A stretch of DNA of 64,000 bases, from contig NZ_WASP01000010.1 of assembly GCF_009712225.1 (NCBI RefSeq), forward strand, positions 42,668-106,667. The letters run 5' to 3'. The notes under the pieces are model-generated. The model made no database searches, had not been told where the DNA came from, and worked only from the letters and a program-made list of their open reading frames with translations. How positions within the stretch are numbered: the first letter of the stretch is position 1; every line of letters starts with the position of its first letter. The DNA is from Desulfovibrio sp. GTDB taxonomy: Bacteria; Desulfobacterota; Desulfovibrionia; Desulfovibrionales; Desulfovibrionaceae. The translations under genes were made by a program, and so were the position numbers. Below, one piece after another: positions 43,041-52,158 of the stretch.

Positions 43041-44621
43041 ATGCGCGAACAATGGTCAGAAATTTCTGAAAATCTCAAGAAAATGCTGCATTCCGGCGTT
43101 TTCAAGGTCTGGATTGCACCCCTGCAGGCTCAAGTGCACGCCGGGGGGCTTTTGCTTACCGCGCCCAATGCCTTTGTTGCCAGCTGGCTTGAAGGCAAGA
43201 TGCTTGCTACCCTGCGAGAGGCTGCCGCCCCGGTTCTGGGTCTTGAGCCTGCAGCGGTGGATGTGCGTATCACCGCAGCCACCGATGCCCATGCGCCTGT
43301 AGCTTCTGCACAGGCAGCCAACGCGCGCCCTGTTGCCAACGGCCAGACCTCGGGGATCGTTCCCGCTGCGTGTGTGCAGCAGACCGCGCCCATTCAGCTT
43401 TCTGCCGCTGCAAATTCTGCAGCCATCAGCAGCCACGATGACACCGACTCTTTCGCGCACACGTCTGCCGTGCTGGGCTCTGCGTTTTCCGGCCTTGCGG
43501 CTGGCGCTGCCCCCGCCTATCAAGAAACGCCGCTACCTGCCGCCAGACCCCAGCTACAGGCCACCCTGCCCATAAGCAGCGCGCCCGCATACCGTCTGGC
43601 CACCAACTGGCGCTATTCTTTCGCCGATTTTGTTGTTGGCCCCACCAACAACATGGCCGTAGCCGCAGCGCAGGATGTGAGCCGCAGCAGTGGCTGTGTG
43701 CGTACCCTGTTCATGAATTCCGCTCCCGGTCTTGGCAAGACCCATCTGGCCCAGGCCGTTGGCCGCGCCATTGCAGAGGAACGCAGCGGCGCCCGCGTGG
43801 GTTACCTTACCGCCGAAGATTTTGCCTCGCGCTTCGTGGCTGCCCTGCGCACCCACGACATAGAAAATTTCAAATCACGCTTCCGCGACCTTGATGTGCT
43901 GCTGCTTGAAGACGTTCATTTTCTTCAGGGCAAAGAAAAGATGCAGGACATGGCGCTAGCCGTGGTGAAAAACCTTCAGGCCAAGGGCGGTCGGGTTATC
44001 TTTACCTCTTCCTTTTCTCCCCGCGACCTGCAAAAGGTCGACAGCCAGCTGGTTTCACATTTCTGCTCGGGCATTCTGACCGATATCGGCCGCCCCAACG
44101 AAGACATGCGCCGCCACATTCTTGAACGCAAGGCCAAGACGTTTCAGGTGCTTTTGCCCGATTCCGTTTGCGAACTGCTGGCCAGCCGCCTCGATGGCGA
44201 CGTGCGCCAGATGGAATCGTGCCTCAACAGCCTGATCTTTAAGGCGCGCCTGCTCAATTGCGGGCTCAACCTTGATCTGGCCATGGAAGTGCTGAGCCAG
44301 TACGCCGAGATTTCGTGCGGCCCCGACCTGCCCACCATAGTGCGCCTTGTGTGCGAAAGTTACGGGCTCAACGAGCGCCAGCTCAACTCGCGCTCGCGCC
44401 GCAAGGAATGCGTTATTGGCCGCAATACCGTGTACTACCTTGCGCGTAAACACACAGAACTTACCCTCGAAGAAATCGGTGGCAAATTCAACCGCCGTCA
44501 CTCCACGGTTATCAAGGGCATTACCAGCGTGGAACGTGAACTTTCAAGAGAAACAACCCTTGGCCGCCAGATTGCCAGGGCCATGAAACTTATCGAACGC
44601 AATGCGGGCATGGGCGCGTAA
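43041..44621 (+). CDS. DnaA paralogue (replication initiator family, divergent)
   Basis: The 526-residue protein has DnaA domain order. The N-terminal domain I is WSEISENLKKMLHSGVFKVWIAPL. A long variable linker rich in Ala follows (about residues 75-190). The AAA+ domain has APGLGKTHLAQAVG (about 228-241) and LLLEDVHFLQG where DnaA normally has Asp-Asp. The C-terminal domain IV includes the helix-turn-helix NTVYYLARKHTELTLEEIGG, but the box-recognition loop reads KFNRRHSTVIKGI where canonical DnaA has GGRDHTTV. The neighbours are an outer membrane protein and molybdate genes, not dnaN or gyrB, so this is probably the second DnaA known in some Desulfovibrio, with changed DNA specificity. The start at 43041 fits domain I. 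Confidence 0.85.
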   Translation: MREQWSEISENLKKMLHSGVFKVWIAPLQAQVHAGGLLLTAPNAFVASWLEGKMLATLREAAAPVLGLEPAAVDVRITAATDAHAPVASAQAANARPVANGQTSGIVPAACVQQTAPIQLSAAANSAAISSHDDTDSFAHTSAVLGSAFSGLAAGAAPAYQETPLPAARPQLQATLPISSAPAYRLATNWRYSFADFVVGPTNNMAVAAAQDVSRSSGCVRTLFMNSAPGLGKTHLAQAVGRAIAEERSGARVGYLTAEDFASRFVAALRTHDIENFKSRFRDLDVLLLEDVHFLQGKEKMQDMALAVVKNLQAKGGRVIFTSSFSPRDLQKVDSQLVSHFCSGILTDIGRPNEDMRRHILERKAKTFQVLLPDSVCELLASRLDGDVRQMESCLNSLIFKARLLNCGLNLDLAMEVLSQYAEISCGPDLPTIVRLVCESYGLNERQLNSRSRRKECVIGRNTVYYLARKHTELTLEEIGGKFNRRHSTVIKGITSVERELSRETTLGRQIARAMKLIERNAGMGA

Positions 44622-44768
44622 AGCGCCCTTCCGCCCGTCCCCCGCTTCCCTGCATTTTTTCCTCATCCTGCTCATCGCGCCCACAAACGATGCCGCGTTT
44701 CTTTATGCGCGGCCTTTCGCCGGCCATGTCACGCTTTTGCAATAAAACGTGCGGTTGTTGATGCATGT

Positions 44769-44808
44769 CAGCTTGGCCCGTATGGTTACAAACATGCGGG
44801 CCAAGCTG
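44769..44808. promoter_or_regulatory. 12-bp inverted repeat upstream of modC
   Basis: CAGCTTGGCCCG (44769-44780) and CGGGCCAAGCTG (44797-44808) are perfect arms around a 16-base AT-rich centre (TATGGTTACAAACATG), ending 48 bases before the modC start. The spacing could suit a dimeric regulator of ModE or TunR type, or an RNA hairpin in the leader. I do not see the pattern of the Moco riboswitch. Confidence 0.5.
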
Positions 44809-44855
44809 GCGAGCAGTGCGGCCAGTAATACTTTGCCCCGCTGTCAGGATAGGGC

Positions 44856-45608
44856 ATGCTGGAAGTACACATCAGCCTGAAACGAGGCAACTTTGAGCTT
44901 GAGCTGGGCTTTCACCTGGCCGAATGCGGCATAGCTGTTATTTTTGGCCCTTCCGGCTCTGGCAAAACCAGCCTTATCAATTGCATTGCCGGGCTGGAAA
45001 AGCCCGATGCCGGTCGCATTGTCTGCCACGGCCAAACCTGCTTTGATTCAGATCTGGCAATAAACCTGCCTCCGGAAAAAAGGCGTCTTGGCTACGTCTT
45101 TCAGGATGCCCGCCTGTTTCCACACCTTTCTGTGCGCGAAAATCTTTGCTTTGGTCAACGCTTTCACCCGGTACCGCCGTCGCGGACAGTCCCGAACATT
45201 GACGATGTGGCCGACCTGCTCGACATCGGCCCCCTTTTGCACCGCCCCCCTGCCAATCTCTCTGGCGGCGAAAAGCAGCGGGTGGCCATTGGCCGCGCCC
45301 TGCTTTGCAGGCCCCGCCTCATGCTCATGGACGAACCGCTTTCGTCGCTGGACATGAATCTCAAGGAGGGGCTTTTGACCTACATCGCGCGTATTCCCAG
45401 CCAATGGCATGTGCCAGTGCTCTATGTCACCCACTCGCCGGAAGAAACCCACACACTCGGCAACAGCATGCTGCTATTGCGCAATGGCCGCCTTGAGGCC
45501 CAGGGAACTGTAGACGCAACCCTGTGCAAAGCCCGCCAGATGGGTCTTTTGCCCTGTAGCACCTTTAGCCTGTCAGGAGCCCCGCATGAAGCCCCTTGCC
45601 CTGCCTGA
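44856..45608 (+). CDS. modC: Molybdate ABC transporter ATPase (ModC, short form)
   Basis: The 250-residue ABC ATPase has Walker A FGPSGSGKTSLINCIAG, Q-loop LGYVFQDARLFPHLSVRENL, signature ANLSGGEKQRVAIGRAL and Walker B LMLMDEPLSSLD. PSGSGKTSL and QDARLFPHL are typical of ModC. The C-terminal Mop/TOBE domain of full-length ModC (about 350 residues) is missing, so regulation by bound molybdate is probably absent. It overlaps modA by 23 bases. The order C-A-B is unusual compared with modABC. Tungstate cannot be excluded as substrate. Confidence 0.9.
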   Translation: MLEVHISLKRGNFELELGFHLAECGIAVIFGPSGSGKTSLINCIAGLEKPDAGRIVCHGQTCFDSDLAINLPPEKRRLGYVFQDARLFPHLSVRENLCFGQRFHPVPPSRTVPNIDDVADLLDIGPLLHRPPANLSGGEKQRVAIGRALLCRPRLMLMDEPLSSLDMNLKEGLLTYIARIPSQWHVPVLYVTHSPEETHTLGNSMLLLRNGRLEAQGTVDATLCKARQMGLLPCSTFSLSGAPHEAPCPA

Positions 45609-46353
45609 ACGCTTTTGCCTGCTGTGCGCCCTGGTAGCGCTGCATCTCATTTTTGCGCAGGCGGCCTGCGCTGGAGGGCCAGCAATAACTACAGGCCTTG
45701 GCTACAAGCCCATGGTGCAGCAGCTGTGCGCGGCCTATGCTGCGCAGACTGGCATGCAGCCAACAGAGATGTACAGCGGCAACATCGGCCAGATCATTGA
45801 ACAGGCCAGAGCTGGCAGCAGCGTAAGCATTATTGTGTCCGAAAAAGCCTCGTTGCAGGAATCTGGCCTTGCCTTTGCCGCATACAAGCCCCTTGGGGAG
45901 GCCGTGCTTGTGCTGGCGTGGCGCAAGGGGCTGCACCTCGCCTCGCCACAGGACCTCAACAGACCGGAATTTGCCAGAATCGGCTACCCCGACGCCAAGG
46001 CGGCCATCTATGGACGGGCTGCGGTGGCCTTCATGAAGGGAAACAATCTCTTTGAGCCCCTCAAGCCCCGACTTTCAATGCTTGCAACCGTTCCCCAGGT
46101 TTTTTCCTACCTTGTTTCAGGCGATCTTGATGCCGCCTTTGTCAACGAGGCCGTGGCCCGCAAACAGGGCGACAGCCTCGGCGGCTGGATGGAAGTGCGC
46201 GATGGCTACACGCCGTTGCTGCTGGTGGCTGGCGTGGTGGCAGGGCAGGATAACAATGCCGAGGTGCGCTCCTTTTTACAGTTTCTGAACACGCCCGAAG
46301 CCCAGCGCATACTTGCTGGCAACGGCCTGCGCCCGGTCCATGCAGCTGAATGA
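45586..46353 (+). CDS. modA: Molybdate-binding periplasmic protein (ModA-like)
   Basis: The 255-residue protein has a signal peptide (about residues 1-29, ending QAACA). It has the ModA layout of two alpha/beta lobes, seen in AAYAAQTGMQPTEMYSGNIGQI, then IIVSEKASLQESGL and the switch region YPDAKAAIYGRAAVAFM. The final part VRSFLQFLNTPEAQRILAGNGLRPV matches the C-terminal signature of molybdate-binding proteins. The usual first-strand Ala-Ala-Ser motif is altered (AITTGLGYKPM), so the bound oxyanion is uncertain. It starts inside modC and ends inside modB. Confidence 0.85.
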   Translation: MKPLALPERFCLLCALVALHLIFAQAACAGGPAITTGLGYKPMVQQLCAAYAAQTGMQPTEMYSGNIGQIIEQARAGSSVSIIVSEKASLQESGLAFAAYKPLGEAVLVLAWRKGLHLASPQDLNRPEFARIGYPDAKAAIYGRAAVAFMKGNNLFEPLKPRLSMLATVPQVFSYLVSGDLDAAFVNEAVARKQGDSLGGWMEVRDGYTPLLLVAGVVAGQDNNAEVRSFLQFLNTPEAQRILAGNGLRPVHAAE

Positions 46354-47038
46354 TCTGTGGAGCGCCCTACGCGCTCCCGAGGTCAGTTTTTCCGTGCTGC
46401 TTACCCTGAGGATATGTGTTGCCTGCCTTGTTCTGCACGCCCTTGCGGCTATTCCCCTGGCCCGTCTGGGCATGGCAAAAAATGTGTACCTGCGACGTGT
46501 AGTAAATTTTGTCATAACCCTGCCGCTGGTTTTTCCTCCCATGGCCATGGGTTTCCTGCTGCTCATGCTTTTTGGGCGCAATGGGTGGGGCGGCATGGCC
46601 CTGCAACAGGTCTTTGGCATGAGCCTCGTATTTTCGCAGGGAGGCATAATCCTCGCCGCGTGGCTGGCTGGCTTGCCCCTGGTCATCAAGCCCGTGCAGA
46701 CGGCCCTGACCAATCCCGACCTCTTACGGCTTGAGCAGGCGGCGCGCGTGTGCGGCGCCTCGCCCATCAGCTGTTTTTTTCTGGTGACCTTGCCCCTCAT
46801 ACGGCACGGTCTGGGCGCTGGCCTGCTGTTGGGCATCACGCGGGCCATGGGCGAGGTGGGCATCAGCCTCATGCTGGGCGGCAACATTGCCGGGCGCACC
46901 AACACCCTCTCACTTGAAGTGTTCAATGCCGTCTCAACGGGCGAATTCCAGCGGGCGGCCCTGCTCTGTTCCATGCTGGCGATCATCAGCCTTTTGCTGT
47001 ATCTTGGCATCGAATGGTGTCAAAAAAGGTCATTTTAG
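46340..47038 (+). CDS. modB: Molybdate ABC transporter permease ModB
   Basis: The 232-residue permease has five to six membrane helices. Family marks are LPLVFPPMAMGFLLL, the coupling motif EQAARVCGASPISCFFLVTLPLIRHGLGAG (EAA loop) and RAMGEVGISLMLGGNIAGRT. ATG at 46340 lies 14 bases inside the end of modA, so the translation of C, A and B is linked. Confidence 0.92.
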   Translation: MQLNDLWSALRAPEVSFSVLLTLRICVACLVLHALAAIPLARLGMAKNVYLRRVVNFVITLPLVFPPMAMGFLLLMLFGRNGWGGMALQQVFGMSLVFSQGGIILAAWLAGLPLVIKPVQTALTNPDLLRLEQAARVCGASPISCFFLVTLPLIRHGLGAGLLLGITRAMGEVGISLMLGGNIAGRTNTLSLEVFNAVSTGEFQRAALLCSMLAIISLLLYLGIEWCQKRSF

Positions 47039-47116
47039 GACAATGCGGCATTACGAGAGCCCGCTCGCGCCGTACAGCTCCAAACCACATTTCGCCCGCA
47101 TTTTCAGGAGCAAGCC

Positions 47117-47995
47117 ATGCACTTTACCTGTCCCGATACCTGGCTTGAGGGGCTGCTGGCAGACGATTGCCCCGGCCTTGATCTTACTGTGGAACTGCTG
47201 GGCATCGCCGCAGCACGGGGAACAATACGCTTTGCGCCCAAGGGCGATTGCGTGATCAGCGGTGTTGAACAGGCAGAGCTGCTGTTGCGCAAGTGTGGCC
47301 TGGCCGTGAACCGCACCGCCAAAAACGGGCAGAAACTTCAGGCGGGGCAGCACTGCCTGGAGGCCAGTGGCACAGCTGCTGCGCTGCACCGGGGATGGAA
47401 GCTGGGCCAGACCCTTATGGAATACATGAGCGGCATTGCCACCCGCTGCGCGCACATGGTCGAGCAGGCCCGCACCGTGAACCCCGCCGTGCGGGTCGCT
47501 GTTACCCGCAAAAACTTTCCGGGTGCAAAGGCTGTATGTCTTGAGGCCGCCATGGACGGCGGGGCCATCGTGCACCGTCAGAACCTTTCTGACAGCATAC
47601 TTATTTTTGAACAGCACAGGGTTTTTTTGCCAGTCACGCCCCAGGCCTCGCTAAGGAACGTTGCTGCCATGATGGAAAAGCTGCGTTCCCGGGCACCAGA
47701 ACACAAGATCAGCGCCGAGGTCGATTCGCTTGAGCAGGCCATGCTGGTGGCAGAAGCGGGCATAGACATTGTGCAGTGCGAAAAATTTGCCTGCGAATTG
47801 CTGGCCGAAACCGTGGGCGCGCTGCGCGCTGTGCGCGATGACATTGTCATTCTTGCGGCTGGCGGTATAAATGGCGACAATGCCGCCCAGTTTGCCGCCA
47901 CCGGAGTGGACGTGCTGGTGACCAGCTGGCCGTTTTTTGGCAAACCGGCTGATATCAAGGTTGTAATGGAAAAAACTCCTACAGATCCTCAATAG
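47117..47995 (+). CDS. modD: ModD, quinolinate-phosphoribosyltransferase-like protein
   Basis: The 292-residue protein belongs to the nicotinate-nucleotide pyrophosphorylase (NadC) fold but to its ModD branch, which occurs with molybdate transporters and whose reaction is not settled. It starts CPDTWLEGLLADDCPGLDLTVELLG, unlike NadC. It has the barrel segments HRGWKLGQTLMEYMSGIATR, VAVTRKNFPGAKAVCLEAA, and the end DIVILAAGGINGDNAAQFAATGVDVLVTS. It lies 78 bases after modB, with AGGAGCAAGCC before the ATG. A NAD salvage role is an alternative but the context favours ModD. Confidence 0.88.
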   Translation: MHFTCPDTWLEGLLADDCPGLDLTVELLGIAAARGTIRFAPKGDCVISGVEQAELLLRKCGLAVNRTAKNGQKLQAGQHCLEASGTAAALHRGWKLGQTLMEYMSGIATRCAHMVEQARTVNPAVRVAVTRKNFPGAKAVCLEAAMDGGAIVHRQNLSDSILIFEQHRVFLPVTPQASLRNVAAMMEKLRSRAPEHKISAEVDSLEQAMLVAEAGIDIVQCEKFACELLAETVGALRAVRDDIVILAAGGINGDNAAQFAATGVDVLVTSWPFFGKPADIKVVMEKTPTDPQ

Positions 47996-48006
47996 CGGAG
48001 CACACA

Positions 48007-48213
48007 ATGCCCTTTGTCAATATCAAGGTTACGGGCGGTTCCGAAGCCCCCACGGCTGAACAGAAGCAGGAACTCATCAAGGGCGCAACAGAACTGCTGC
48101 AGCGGGTTCTGAACAAAAACCCCGCCACCACTGTTGTTATCATTGAAGAAGTTTCCACAGACAACTGGGGGATAGGCGGCGAGAGCGTTACCGTACGCCG
48201 CCGCAAGCAGTAG
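48007..48213 (+). CDS. 4-oxalocrotonate tautomerase family protein
   Basis: The 68-residue protein begins MPFVNIKVTGG. After Met removal the N-terminal Pro would be the catalytic base of the tautomerase superfamily. The central helix has TAEQKQELIKGATELLQRVL and the C-terminal TVVIIEEVSTDNWGIGGESV is typical. Such small proteins form hexamers or related assemblies. The natural substrate is unknown. It is 11 bases after modD and likely on the same transcript, though a link to molybdenum is not evident. Confidence 0.9.
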   Translation: MPFVNIKVTGGSEAPTAEQKQELIKGATELLQRVLNKNPATTVVIIEEVSTDNWGIGGESVTVRRRKQ

Positions 48214-48233
48214 ACGGACAGCGACAGAATCAG

Positions 48234-48285
48234 AACGGCCCCCGGCATCAGGTTTGAGCCTGAGCCGGGGGCCGTTTGCATTTTT
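48234..48285 (+). terminator. Terminator after the tautomerase gene
   Basis: AACGGCCCCCGGC (48234-48246) pairs perfectly with GCCGGGGGCCGTT (48264-48276), with an inner TCAGG/CCTGA stem, followed by TGCATTTTT. The nitroreductase gene converges from the other side. Confidence 0.9.
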
Positions 48286-48305
48286 CAAAAACGGCGCACG
48301 CCGCA

Positions 48306-49130
48306 TTACAGCCAGGTTACATCCAGCGCTTTACGTGGCGGCCTGAAATGGGGCGCAAGCCTGGGAAAGCCCATCATCTGCGCCGCATACACCTGCTCGT
48401 GCTCCTGTACGGCCACAAATTCCCGCAATTCGTGCGCCGCTGGGTGCGACAGGGCAAAACACACATACCCGGCCCAACAGCAGCCAACCTTGCGGGCATT
48501 GGCCAGCAGTTCCAGATAGGCGGCCGCAATGGCTGCATCCGAAGCGCCCCAGGGGCCCTTGGGTGCAACAATCATGGCAAGCTGAGGCGCGTGGCGGCAA
48601 ATGACATCATAGCCAGCATCCCAGGTACGCACCAAGCTCTCTGCATGCACGGCCTTTGCGTTTACCGAATCCACCTTTGAAAGATTGCGCAGCCAGCTTA
48701 TGACCAGCGTTGCAAGTTCTTCTGTTTTTTCAGGGGATTCCAGCACTATCCAGCGCAATTGCTGTGTATTTTTGGCCGTGGGCGCATAGCGGGCCGCCTC
48801 AAGCAGCTGGGTCAGCGTTTCGCGCGGCACAAGTTTGTTCCTGAAGGTGCGAACAGACCGCCGGGAAAAAACCAGTTCCTCGGCCTGTTCGGGCGTGGGC
48901 ATGTTCTGCGGATTAAGAGGCTGGCTCTCCTGCGATGACAGGCCGGGAGCCGAACAGGCATTGGCCGGGCAAAATGCCATGCACTGACCGCAGCCAATAC
49001 ACACCTTGGCCTTGTGTGAAGCCATGGTGGGCAACTCGCCAACCTTGCCCTCAATGATCTGGATGGGACACACTTTTGCGCAAATGCCGTCTTTGCGGCA
49101 CAGACTTGCATCTACAGTAAATGGATTCAT
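48306..49130 (-). CDS. Ferredoxin-nitroreductase fusion protein
   Basis: The 274-residue protein starts with two [4Fe-4S] sites. The first is C-x5-C-x3-CP (LCRKDGICAKVCP) and the second is VCIGCGQCMAFCP at about residues 45-57. A nitroreductase domain follows from about residue 85 (FSRRSVRTFRNKLVP). FMN-binding parts are the RSVR segment, AARYAPTAKNTQQLRW and the C-terminal helix pair. Reduced ferredoxin centres would feed FMN. Such fusions are common in anaerobes and their substrates are mostly unknown. ATG at 49130 (AGGGAA upstream) avoids an unconserved N-terminal extension. Confidence 0.9.
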   Translation of the reverse strand: MNPFTVDASLCRKDGICAKVCPIQIIEGKVGELPTMASHKAKVCIGCGQCMAFCPANACSAPGLSSQESQPLNPQNMPTPEQAEELVFSRRSVRTFRNKLVPRETLTQLLEAARYAPTAKNTQQLRWIVLESPEKTEELATLVISWLRNLSKVDSVNAKAVHAESLVRTWDAGYDVICRHAPQLAMIVAPKGPWGASDAAIAAAYLELLANARKVGCCWAGYVCFALSHPAAHELREFVAVQEHEQVYAAQMMGFPRLAPHFRPPRKALDVTWL

Positions 49131-49479
49131 ACGTTCCCTGGCGTCTAACCGTCTGATCTGGATCATAAAAAGCCAAACCGCAAGTCATGCCTGCGGCTGG
49201 ATAACTCCTTGTGACAAGGGGGCTGCACGCTGGCAGCCACTGTTTCAAAAATACGGCAAGCCGCATCAAAAGGCAAAAAGACGCATTCCACAGGGCCAAA
49301 CCTGCGAGCATGCTCACGCCCCAATGCCAACAACTTGCAATATCAGATAATTATCGAGTGATCGAGCGCAAGCTACTGATGTACGTTGAGTATAAAAACA
49401 GCTCTCCATTTATTATTTTTTTGCGCGCAAACATTGGCATGCAAGGATTTTAACCCCATTTAATTCATGAATTCCAATT

Positions 49480-49495
49480 TGAGAATTAATTCTCA
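49480..49495. promoter_or_regulatory. 16-bp palindrome in the chemoreceptor upstream region
   Basis: TGAGAATTAATTCTCA is a perfect palindrome in the 581-base AT-rich gap (49131-49711) between the nitroreductase and chemoreceptor genes. It resembles a Fur/PerR box but has two bases, not one, between its heptamers. No gene is seen in this gap. Confidence 0.45.
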
Positions 49496-49587
49496 TTGAC
49501 CAAACTTATCATCTGGAAACTTGTTTTTTAAATGTCAATGTGGTAGTATTAATGCAACTTTTTTTGGGCAAATTTCCGCCTGAACGA

Positions 49588-49612
49588 GTCACTATTTTTA
49601 CAAAATAGTGAC
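49588..49612. other. 11-bp hairpin in the chemoreceptor leader
   Basis: GTCACTATTTT (49588-49598) and AAAATAGTGAC (49602-49612) pair perfectly around TAC, 100 bases before the chemoreceptor start. CTTCGCATTTTT follows, a weak terminator tail, so attenuation is possible. Confidence 0.5.
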
Positions 49613-49711
49613 CTTCGCATTTTTATCCTTTCTGCACAGCAAGTTAGTTATCTAAACTTTTATTGCGCGCTGCCGATAAGACAACCAAACTATTGCATAT
49701 GGAGATATCTG

Positions 49712-52132
49712 ATGCAATTACGTACAAAAGTATGCATTCCGATCGCCGCAATAACACTTGCCATTGGCATATGTTGTTATTTTATCATTCAAAAACAGTT
49801 TGAAAATCTCAACGATACAAATATACAAAATCTCGTAGAGGCCAAGTCTTCGCAGATGCAGCAAGCTATTGAACTGTGCAGCGAGCAGGCCATGCGCATG
49901 GCCGCCCTGATGAGCCGGATGCCAGAAGTTGAAGCGGCATACAAAAAGGCCATGGAAGGCGACGTAAACGACGAAAACAGCGCGGCATCACAAGAAGGGC
50001 GGGAAATGCTGCGCAAATCGCTCGCACCCATGATCGACGGCTTCACTGCCGTGATTGGCGAAAAGCCCCAAATCCACTATCACCTGCCGCCCGCGCGTAG
50101 CTTTGCCCGCCTGTGGCGCGACAAGCAGACCAAGAAGGGCGACAAGTGGGTTGATATTTCTGATGACCTTTCGTCCTTTCGCCCCACTGTGCTCGACGTA
50201 AACAAGAACGGCAAGGCCCTGTGCGGTGTCGAAATTGGCAGCGGCGGGTTTGAAATCCGCGGTCTGGCTCCGGTTACAGGCGTTGCAGGCAATCGGCTGG
50301 GCTCTGTGGAGGTGCTGGTCAGCTTCACCCATGTGCTTGAAGGCCTCAACACGGGCGCAGGGCAATCTGCAATGCTGTACATGAACCTTGAACACCTCAA
50401 GGTTGCCACCGGACTGCAAGACAAGAACAAGAATCCCATTGTGGCCGATTCTTACGTGCTCGTACGCGGCACCAAGGAAGGCAAGACCGAGGCTCTGCTG
50501 GACAAGGCTTTTCTTGACGCCTCCCGCAAAGGCTCCATCACCAGAATAGTTGGCTCTACCCTGCTTTCTGGCATGCCCATCACAGACTATCAGGACAGGC
50601 AGATCGGCATTCTTGTGTTCAGCACCGACCTTGCGGAACAGCAGAATATCATGAGCCGTGCGGGTATCATCATTACCACCACATTTCTCACCCTGCTTGT
50701 TGTGCCGCTGATCATGATATTTGTTGTTCTCAGTATTACGGTTTTGCGCCCGGTTCAAAATATTCGCCAGACAATTCAGGAAATTGCCGAAGACAGGGCC
50801 GTGCTGGCCAACCGCCTGCAATACCATTCCGGCGATGAAATCGGGGCGCTGGCCCTGTGGTTCAACAAGCTGCTCGACAAGATTGAAAGCATGCTCTCAG
50901 AAGTGCAGGGCTACAAGAACCTGCTCAATGCTGTGCCAGACCCCATTTTTGGCGTGGACGAAGACTACCGTATCATCATTGCCAATACAGCTACAGAGAC
51001 CCTGCTCAAAAAGGATATAGACAAGCTCAAGGGGCAGTTTTGCCACGACAATTTCAACACTGCAGTCTGCCAGACAGAAGATTGCCCCATCGCTCAGTCA
51101 AAACTCAGCGGTTCGTTTATTCAGGCTGGAATCATCGACATTGGCTCTGGGGAAAAGCCCCACTTTGTACAGCCTGTGAGCGACGTTCTACGCGATGGTC
51201 AGGGCAACAGGATCGGCTATGTGGAGATCGCCAGAGACGTTACCAGTCTGGTGCTGAAAGAACGTGAAATTGAAGAAACCATGAAGCACATGCGTGAGGT
51301 CAACGCCTCTATCGCGCAAGCCTCGCACAGCCTTGCCGAAGCGTCTTCGCTCATGACCAACCGCTTCCATAAGGTTGCCGAGGGGGCCGACACCCAGAAC
51401 CACCGCGCCCAGGAAACCGCCACGGCCATGGAAGAAATGACCTCGACCGTGCATGAAGTGGCGCAAAATGCCGCTGCGGCGGCCGATCAGACCGAGGATG
51501 CGCGGCAAAAGGCCCAGACCGGGGCTGGCATTGTTGACGAAGCCATTTCGGCCATTGCCGAGGTCAACAGCCACACCAGCACCCTGCTCAAGGAAATGGA
51601 ATCACTCGAAACCCATACCCAGGGCATTGGCAGAATTCTTGGCGTTATTTCTGATATTGCCGACCAGACCAACCTGCTGGCCCTGAACGCCGCCATTGAA
51701 GCAGCCCGCGCTGGTGATGCTGGCAGGGGCTTTGCCGTGGTGGCGGACGAAGTGCGCAAGCTGGCCGAAAAAACCATGCTTGCCACCAAGGAAGTGGCCG
51801 AGGCGGTTACCGCCATTCAATCTGTAGCCCGGGGCAACATGCAGGAAATGCGCACCACCGTAGATACCGTGAGCCGAGCCACTGACATGGCCCACCAAAG
51901 CGGCACAGCCCTTACAGAGATAGTTGAAATCGTTGAAAATGCCAGCAGCAGCGTACAATCAATCGCCACTGCGGCAGAGCAGCAGTCTGCCACCAGCGAA
52001 GAGATCAACCGGGCCATTGTGGATGTAAAGCATGTTGCTGAAAGCACCAACAAACTGACCAACGAGCTGAACACCACGGTTGCCGAGCTTTCGCACCTCG
52101 CCGACCAGCTCAAGCGCCTTTCGCAGTCCTGA
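49712..52132 (+). CDS. Methyl-accepting chemotaxis protein with cache, HAMP and PAS domains
   Basis: The 806-residue receptor has a membrane helix at about residues 9-26, a large periplasmic double-cache-like domain (to about 315), a second helix (about 320-346), HAMP (about 347-400) and a PAS domain (about 410-520). The MCP signalling domain has the hairpin tip [20 protein letters not shown] and [14 protein letters not shown]. The PAS domain carries a Cys cluster [17 protein letters not shown] that may bind a cofactor. Cache ligands are unknown; the [12 protein letters not shown] and [11 protein letters not shown] segments are typical of dCache_3-like receptors. No C-terminal CheR pentapeptide is seen (it ends RLSQS). 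GGAGATATCTG precedes the ATG. Confidence 0.93.
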   Translation: MQLRTKVCIPIAAITLAIGICCYFIIQKQFENLNDTNIQNLVEAKSSQMQQAIELCSEQAMRMAALMSRMPEVEAAYKKAMEGDVNDENSAASQEGREMLRKSLAPMIDGFTAVIGEKPQIHYHLPPARSFARLWRDKQTKKGDKWVDISDDLSSFRPTVLDVNKNGKALCGVEIGSGGFEIRGLAPVTGVAGNRLGSVEVLVSFTHVLEGLNTGAGQSAMLYMNLEHLKVATGLQDKNKNPIVADSYVLVRGTKEGKTEALLDKAFLDASRKGSITRIVGSTLLSGMPITDYQDRQIGILVFSTDLAEQQNIMSRAGIIITTTFLTLLVVPLIMIFVVLSITVLRPVQNIRQTIQEIAEDRAVLANRLQYHSGDEIGALALWFNKLLDKIESMLSEVQGYKNLLNAVPDPIFGVDEDYRIIIANTATETLLKKDIDKLKGQFCHDNFNTAVCQTEDCPIAQSKLSGSFIQAGIIDIGSGEKPHFVQPVSDVLRDGQGNRIGYVEIARDVTSLVLKEREIEETMKHMREVNASIAQASHSLAEASSLMTNRFHKVAEGADTQNHRAQETATAMEEMTSTVHEVAQNAAAAADQTEDARQKAQTGAGIVDEAISAIAEVNSHTSTLLKEMESLETHTQGIGRILGVISDIADQTNLLALNAAIEAARAGDAGRGFAVVADEVRKLAEKTMLATKEVAEAVTAIQSVARGNMQEMRTTVDTVSRATDMAHQSGTALTEIVEIVENASSSVQSIATAAEQQSATSEEINRAIVDVKHVAESTNKLTNELNTTVAELSHLADQLKRLSQS

Positions 52133-52158
52133 TGCTCCCAGGCCGGGCCTGCCAGTTT

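Noticed and set aside
44622..44855. Moco riboswitch before modC
   Set aside because: The single 12-bp inverted repeat lacks the multi-stem architecture of that RNA.
49480..49495. A standard Fur box
   Set aside because: The heptamers are two bases apart instead of one, and no iron gene is next to it. It is recorded as a palindrome only.
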